From NCBI GenBank assembly GCA_035433705.1, contig DAORVK010000013.1:1-64000 (forward strand): DNA of 64,000 bases, in the 5' to 3' direction. Below the pieces are notes generated by a model that made no database searches, was not told where the DNA came from, and worked only from the letters and a program-made list of their open reading frames with translations. Made by a program: the position numbers and the translations under genes. Position 1 is the stretch's first letter; every line of letters begins with the position of its first letter. Shown one piece after another: positions 59,941 to 64,000 of this stretch. Source of the stretch: CADEFQ01 sp035433705. GTDB taxonomy: Bacteria > Pseudomonadota > Gammaproteobacteria > Steroidobacterales > Steroidobacteraceae.

Positions 59941-60546
59941 TCAAGATTCGCGCGCCGCGCCCTGCAGCGCCGCGCGGATGAGATCCTCGGTCGAAGCATC
60001 TGGTGCACGCGCGGCCTGCAGAAGACGCGCGGCCTCCGCGGGTTTGTACCCGAGGGCGACGAGCGCACTCTGGGCCTCGGCCGCAGCACCGACGATCGCC
60101 GTACCGCTCGCGCCGGGCAGGGTCCCTCCAGCGGCCTGCACCGAGGCCTGCAGACGATCGCGCATCTCGACCAGCAGGCGCTCGGCGGTCTTGCGGCCTA
60201 CACCAGGAATCCTCGTAAGTGCCGTCGCGTCCTGCGCCAGCACGCACTGCGTGAAGGCTTCAACCGAGCTGCCAGAAAGAATGGCCAGCGCGAGCTTCGG
60301 CCCGACACCGGTCACGCGCAGCAGGTCGCGAAACAGCTGCCGCTCCGTCCCGGTCGCGAAGCCGTACAGCACATGAGCGTCCTCACGCACGACGAGATGG
60401 GTGAGGAGCTGCAGCTCGCGCCCAACCGGCGGCAGCGTGTAGAAGGTGGACATCGGCGCCTCGACCTCGTAGCCGACGCCGCCGACCTCGAGGACGAGCT
60501 GCGGCGGCGCTTTCGCGACGAGGAGACCGCGCAGCGAACCGATCAT
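59941..60546 (-). CDS. ruvA: RuvA, Holliday-junction DNA-binding subunit
   Basis: A 201-residue protein. Domain I has MIGSLRGLL and LEVGGVGYEVEAPMSTFY. The helix-hairpin-helix motifs are LLRVTGVGPKLALAILSG and LTRIPGVGRKTAERLLVEMRD. A flexible linker and domain III (SALVALGYKPAEAARLL) follow. ATG 60546 overlaps the ruvC stop (ATGA). Confidence 0.96.
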   Translation of the reverse strand: MIGSLRGLLVAKAPPQLVLEVGGVGYEVEAPMSTFYTLPPVGRELQLLTHLVVREDAHVLYGFATGTERQLFRDLLRVTGVGPKLALAILSGSSVEAFTQCVLAQDATALTRIPGVGRKTAERLLVEMRDRLQASVQAAGGTLPGASGTAIVGAAAEAQSALVALGYKPAEAARLLQAARAPDASTEDLIRAALQGAARES

Positions 60547-61073
60547 GGGCGCCCTCCCGCGAGGCGTGTCAGCAGCGCAAGCCGTCGCGTCTGCGCGTGG
60601 CACAGCGCCACCGCGAGGGCGTCGGCGGCATCCACCGGTACGCGGGCATCGAGCGCCAGCAGCCGCCCGATCATGTGACCCACCTGGCCCTTCTCCGCCG
60701 CGCCGAAGCCGACGACCGCGAGCTTCACCGCGCGCGGCGCATACTCAAAGGTTGCCGTGCCGACCGGAACCGCCGCGAGCGCCGCACCGCGCGCCTGACC
60801 GAGCTTCAGGGCGCTGTCGGGGTTGCGGCTCACGAAGACGCGCTCGACCGCGATCTCGTCCGGCATGTGTTCTGCGATCAGGGTTTGCACGGCCTCGAAA
60901 ATCCGCCGCAGCCGCGCCGCGAACTCGAGCCCCGACACGTCGATGCAGCCGTGCGCAACGTGCCTGTACTCGCCGCACTGCCAGGCGAGCACCCCAAAGC
61001 CGGTGCGCCGCGACCCGGGGTCGAGACCCAGGATACGGCAGCCGGATGCGCCGCTTGCCCCCACGGGCTTCAC
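60543..61073 (-). CDS. ruvC: RuvC, Holliday-junction resolvase
   Basis: A 176-residue nuclease. Catalytic acidic residues are in LGLDPGSRRTGFG, AVERVFVSRN and PVDAADALAVALCH. The start is taken as GTG 61073, five bases after the yebC stop; GTG 61064 is also possible. No clear ribosome site was seen, so the exact N-terminus is uncertain. Confidence 0.93.
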   Translation of the reverse strand: MKPVGASGASGCRILGLDPGSRRTGFGVLAWQCGEYRHVAHGCIDVSGLEFAARLRRIFEAVQTLIAEHMPDEIAVERVFVSRNPDSALKLGQARGAALAAVPVGTATFEYAPRAVKLAVVGFGAAEKGQVGHMIGRLLALDARVPVDAADALAVALCHAQTRRLALLTRLAGGRP

Positions 61074-61077
61074 GGCG

Positions 61078-61827
61078 TCAGGCCGGTATGCGCGCCAGGA
61101 GCTCGTCCGGGAATTCCGCATTCGAGTACACGTGTTGCACGTCGTCGAGATTTTCGAGCGCCTCGAGCATTGCCAGCATTTCCGCGGCGACGACGCCGGT
61201 GAGTGCCGCACCGGTCGCAGCACGCTGCGTGACCTCGCCCGAAGCCGCCGCGAAGCCGTGTTGCGCGAGTGCGGCGCGAACCGCTTCAAAGTCGCCAGGC
61301 GCGGTCAGTACGTCGAGCGAGGCGTCCGCGTTCGTCACGACGTCTTCCGCGCCGGCATCGAGCGCGACGTCCATCAGTTGATCTTCATCGAAACCTGGCG
61401 CAAACGAAAGCACGCCGACCTGCTGGAAGAGATAGGACACTGAACCATCGGCGCCGAGGTGCCCTCCGTGGCTGGTGAAAGCGTGCCGCACGTCCGCAAC
61501 GGTGCGGTTCCTGTTGTCGGTCAGACAATCGATCATCACGGCTGCACCACCCGGACCGTAACCTTCGTAGCGTGCAGCCTGAAACCCGGCCGCATCCGCC
61601 CCGCTGGCAGTCCGCTTGATCGCACGCTCGATCGTGTCGCGTGGCATGCTCGCTGCGCGCGCCTTCTCCACGGCGAGGCGCAGGCGGGAATTGGCTGTGA
61701 CATCGCCACCTCCCACGCGCGCAGCCGCCGCGATTTCACGCAGCAGACGCGTGAAAATGCGCGCACGCAGCTTGTCCTGCGCTCCCTTGCGGTGCTGGAT
61801 ATTGGCCCACTTGCTGTGTCCCGCCAT
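61078..61827 (-). CDS. yebC: YebC/PmpR-type transcription or translation factor
   Basis: A 249-residue protein of the YebC/TACO1 family. It starts MAGHSKWANIQHRKGAQD, the standard N-terminus, and includes YEGYGPGGAAVMIDCLTDNRNRT and FTSHGGHLGADGSVSYLF. It is the first gene of the ruv-tol-que block. The family has been tied to DNA-binding regulation and to ribosome rescue at proline stretches. Confidence 0.95.
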   Translation of the reverse strand: MAGHSKWANIQHRKGAQDKLRARIFTRLLREIAAAARVGGGDVTANSRLRLAVEKARAASMPRDTIERAIKRTASGADAAGFQAARYEGYGPGGAAVMIDCLTDNRNRTVADVRHAFTSHGGHLGADGSVSYLFQQVGVLSFAPGFDEDQLMDVALDAGAEDVVTNADASLDVLTAPGDFEAVRAALAQHGFAAASGEVTQRAATGAALTGVVAAEMLAMLEALENLDDVQHVYSNAEFPDELLARIPA

Positions 61828-61868
61828 GCGTCTGCCATCATATCGCGAAACAGCGCTAAGCTCATGCC

Positions 61869-63983
61869 GTGGAATCGCTGCTTCACTGCCCGCCCGCGCT
61901 TGCGCTCGCCATCGATCGCGCACGCGAAGCGCTGCTCGGCGCGCACGTGGATCAGGAGCGTCTCGCATGCGGTACAGAGGCCGCAACCATCGTCGCCGCG
62001 CTCACGGATGACGAAGCGCTCGCGCTCGGAACGCTCACTTCGCAGGCGCTGCACGGCGCAGTACCCGACCCGTCAATCAGGCGGGTCATCGGCGAGCGCG
62101 CCGTGCGCATGGCGGGCGCGCTTGCGCCGCTCGGTGATCTCGGCCTGCCGCGCGCCTGGCAGCCGGACAGTGGCCTCGATGCGCGCCAGGCGGAAACGCT
62201 GCGCAAGATGCTGCTGGCCGTGGTCAGCGACCCGCGCGTCGTACTCGCGCGCCTCGCCGTCCAGCTGGTGCAGCTGCGGGCTGCACGTGGCGCGCCCGCC
62301 AGCGAACAGGCGCGCCTCGCGACCGAAACACGCGAGATCTTTGCACCGCTCGCGAACCGGCTCGGCGTATGGCAGTTGAAGTGGGAACTGGAGGACCTCG
62401 CGTTCCGCCTGCTGGAGCCTGTCGAATACAAGCGCATCGCGAGCGCGCTCAACGAGAAGCGCGCTGCGCGCGAGGCGTACATCGATGCGTTGTGCCACGA
62501 GCTGCGCGCGGAACTCGCTGCCGCCGGGGTCGCGGCGCAGGTCTACGGACGCCCGAAGCACATCTTCAGCATCTACCGCAAGATGCAGCGCAAGCGACTC
62601 GATTTCGAGGGCATCTTCGACGTGCGTGCCGTACGCATCGTCTGCGGGGATATTCCGGATTGCTACGCGGCGCTCGGGGTCGTGCACGGTCGCTGGCGCT
62701 ACATTCCCGGGGAGTTCGACGATTACATCGCGACACCGAAGGGCAACGACTACCGCTCGATCCACACCGCCGTGATCGGCCCCGGCGACAAACCGGTCGA
62801 AGTGCAGATCCGCACGCTCGCCATGCACACCCAGGCTGAACTCGGCGTTGCTGCGCACTGGCGTTACAAGGAAGGCGGCACACGCGACGCGGATTACGCG
62901 CGCAAGGTCGAAGCAGTCCGCGAGCTGCTCGCGCCCGGGAGCACGCACCGCGACGAGGGGGATTTTCTCGATCGCGTGCAGGCGAGCCTCTTCACCGACC
63001 GCGTGTACGCGCTCACTCCGAAGGGGGAAGTCGTCGATTTGCCGCAAGGCGCGACGCCGCTCGACTTCGCCTATCACCTGCACACCGACCTGGGCCACCG
63101 CTGCCGGGGCGCGAAGGTGAACGGGCGCATCGTGCCGCTCACGCACCGGCTCGCCAACGGCGAAGTCGTCGAAGTCATCACCGGCAAGGCGCTCGCACCG
63201 AGCCGCGACTGGATGGCACCCGAACAGGGCTATCTCGTTTCATCCCGCAACCGCGCGCGAGTGCGTGCCTGGTTTCGTCGCCTGGGCGAAGCAGACAACC
63301 GGGCTGCGGGCCGCACGACCGTCGAGCGCGAGCTTGCGCGTGCCTCGGGCGGCGCCGAACAGCTGGCGGCGCTCGTGCAGACGCTCAAGGCTCCCGATGC
63401 CGATACGCTCTATCGGCTGGTCGGTGAAGGCGAGATCACGACGACGCAGCTCACGCAGGCCATCGCGCGCGTCCTCGCCCCGCAGGCGCCACGCGCGATC
63501 CCGCGCGCGCGGCCCGCAGCGCCCGGGCGCGGCCGCTCACCGGTAGCCATCGAGGGGGTTGGCGATCTGCCCATCACGCTTGCGCGTTGCTGTTCACCCG
63601 TGCGCCCGCAACCCGTGGTCGGCTATGTCACGGTCGGGCGCGGCGTGACTGTCCACCGCGCGACTTGCGCGGGCTTGCGGCGCATGCGCGCCGATCGGCC
63701 CGAGCGCGTGCTCGATTGCCAGTGGATCGAGGCGCACTCCGGCACCCAGACAGTCGAGATTACGGTCATCGGTCTTGATCGCCGTGCACTCGTGCGCGAT
63801 CTCACTGATATTGTCGCGAGTGAACGGCTGCGGCTCGATTCGCTCGCGACCACAACCCTGCGCTCCGAAGGCACCGCGACGACCGTCCTGCGGGTCGATA
63901 TCCGGGACCTGGAAGATCTCGCGCGCGTGACACAGCGTCTGGGAAAGGTGCCTAACGTATTGAGTGCACGAAGGACACGATAG
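61869..63983 (+). CDS. relA: RelA, (p)ppGpp synthetase I
   Basis: A 704-residue Rel-family enzyme from GTG. The synthetase domain has YGRPKHIFSIYRKM, FDVRAVRIV and the acidic EFDD motif (PGEFDDYIATPKGNDYRSIHT), which marks monofunctional RelA rather than bifunctional SpoT, which has RFKD. The N-terminal hydrolase-like domain lacks the HD metal motif, so no hydrolase activity is expected. TGS (VYALTPKGEVVDLPQGATPLDFAY), zinc-finger (LARCCSPV) and ACT (VEITVIGLDRRALVRDLTDIVA) domains follow. It is divergent from yebC. Confidence 0.95.
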   Translation: MESLLHCPPALALAIDRAREALLGAHVDQERLACGTEAATIVAALTDDEALALGTLTSQALHGAVPDPSIRRVIGERAVRMAGALAPLGDLGLPRAWQPDSGLDARQAETLRKMLLAVVSDPRVVLARLAVQLVQLRAARGAPASEQARLATETREIFAPLANRLGVWQLKWELEDLAFRLLEPVEYKRIASALNEKRAAREAYIDALCHELRAELAAAGVAAQVYGRPKHIFSIYRKMQRKRLDFEGIFDVRAVRIVCGDIPDCYAALGVVHGRWRYIPGEFDDYIATPKGNDYRSIHTAVIGPGDKPVEVQIRTLAMHTQAELGVAAHWRYKEGGTRDADYARKVEAVRELLAPGSTHRDEGDFLDRVQASLFTDRVYALTPKGEVVDLPQGATPLDFAYHLHTDLGHRCRGAKVNGRIVPLTHRLANGEVVEVITGKALAPSRDWMAPEQGYLVSSRNRARVRAWFRRLGEADNRAAGRTTVERELARASGGAEQLAALVQTLKAPDADTLYRLVGEGEITTTQLTQAIARVLAPQAPRAIPRARPAAPGRGRSPVAIEGVGDLPITLARCCSPVRPQPVVGYVTVGRGVTVHRATCAGLRRMRADRPERVLDCQWIEAHSGTQTVEITVIGLDRRALVRDLTDIVASERLRLDSLATTTLRSEGTATTVLRVDIRDLEDLARVTQRLGKVPNVLSARRTR

Positions 63984-63985
63984 AA

Positions 63986-64000
63986 TGGTGCGTTGCACCA
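63986..64000. other. Short hairpin at the window edge after relA
   Basis: TGGTGC and GCACCA pair around GTT directly after the relA stop. It is cut at the window end, so whether a T-run follows cannot be seen. Confidence 0.35.

Overview
The window is a GC-rich, almost fully coding stretch of a bacterial chromosome. Gene content and order point to a gammaproteobacterium: yebC-ruvC-ruvA-ruvB-ybgC-tolQRAB-pal-cpoB-queE-queC-tRNA-Lys in one collinear block, a fused aspartokinase/homoserine dehydrogenase followed by thrB and thrC, a synthetase-type RelA, and MsrPQ. High GC, frequent GTG/TTG starts, a TonB receptor and catabolic enzymes would fit an aerobic Xanthomonadales- or Steroidobacterales-like lineage, but that placement is inference. 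No prophage, insertion sequence or CRISPR array was seen.

Layout. 1-4.4 kb (+): 3' part of aconitase, a HAD phosphatase and the periplasmic methionine-sulfoxide repair pair msrPQ. 4.4-11.2 kb: tryptophan dioxygenase and a YgjP-type metalloprotease (-), an ABC exporter pair and a threonine aldolase (+), a TPR protein (-), TatD (+) and a NERD protein (-). 11.2-16 kb (-): thrA-thrB-thrC. 16-22.5 kb: an accessory-looking set with an XdhC-type maturation factor, MFS permease, Rieske oxygenase, a conserved unknown, a MocA-like nucleotidyltransferase, an SDR and a PuuE-like deacetylase-fold hydrolase. 22.5-27.6 kb (-): a four-gene molybdoenzyme operon (catalytic subunit, four-cluster ferredoxin, NrfD anchor, FdhD), divergent from a TonB receptor (27.9-30.4 kb). 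30.4-34.2 kb (-): isovaleryl-CoA dehydrogenase, methylcrotonyl-CoA-carboxylase-type biotin subunit and a DUF2238 membrane protein. 34.2-43.4 kb (-): a compact 12-gene Tad pilus operon. 43.5-45.4 kb (+): a 2-hydroxyacid dehydrogenase with a signal peptide and an enol-lactonase-like hydrolase. 45.4-52.3 kb: a two-component system (-), a fasciclin protein (+) and an RND efflux pair (-). 52.4-61.8 kb (-): the ruv-tol-que-tRNA block. 61.9 kb to the end (+): relA.

Most neighbours are coupled by 1-8 base overlaps (ATGA, GTGA, TGATG), so the minus-strand blocks are probably long polycistronic units. Molybdenum biology recurs: MsrP, XdhC, MocA and the FdhD-linked complex.

The observations most worth a second look are: (1) a perfect 28-bp inverted repeat (REP-like) inserted in frame in the biotin-carboxylase gene, with a diverged arm in the 5' end of queC; (2) the molybdoenzyme complex, which pairs FdhD with a catalytic subunit that does not look like formate dehydrogenase and has no Tat signal; (3) a Tad operon carrying two Flp-like pilins (one only 59 residues) and a DUF192 gene but no TadZ or prepilin peptidase; (4) an exported 2-hydroxyacid dehydrogenase; and (5) a long palindrome covering the start codon of an unknown gene.
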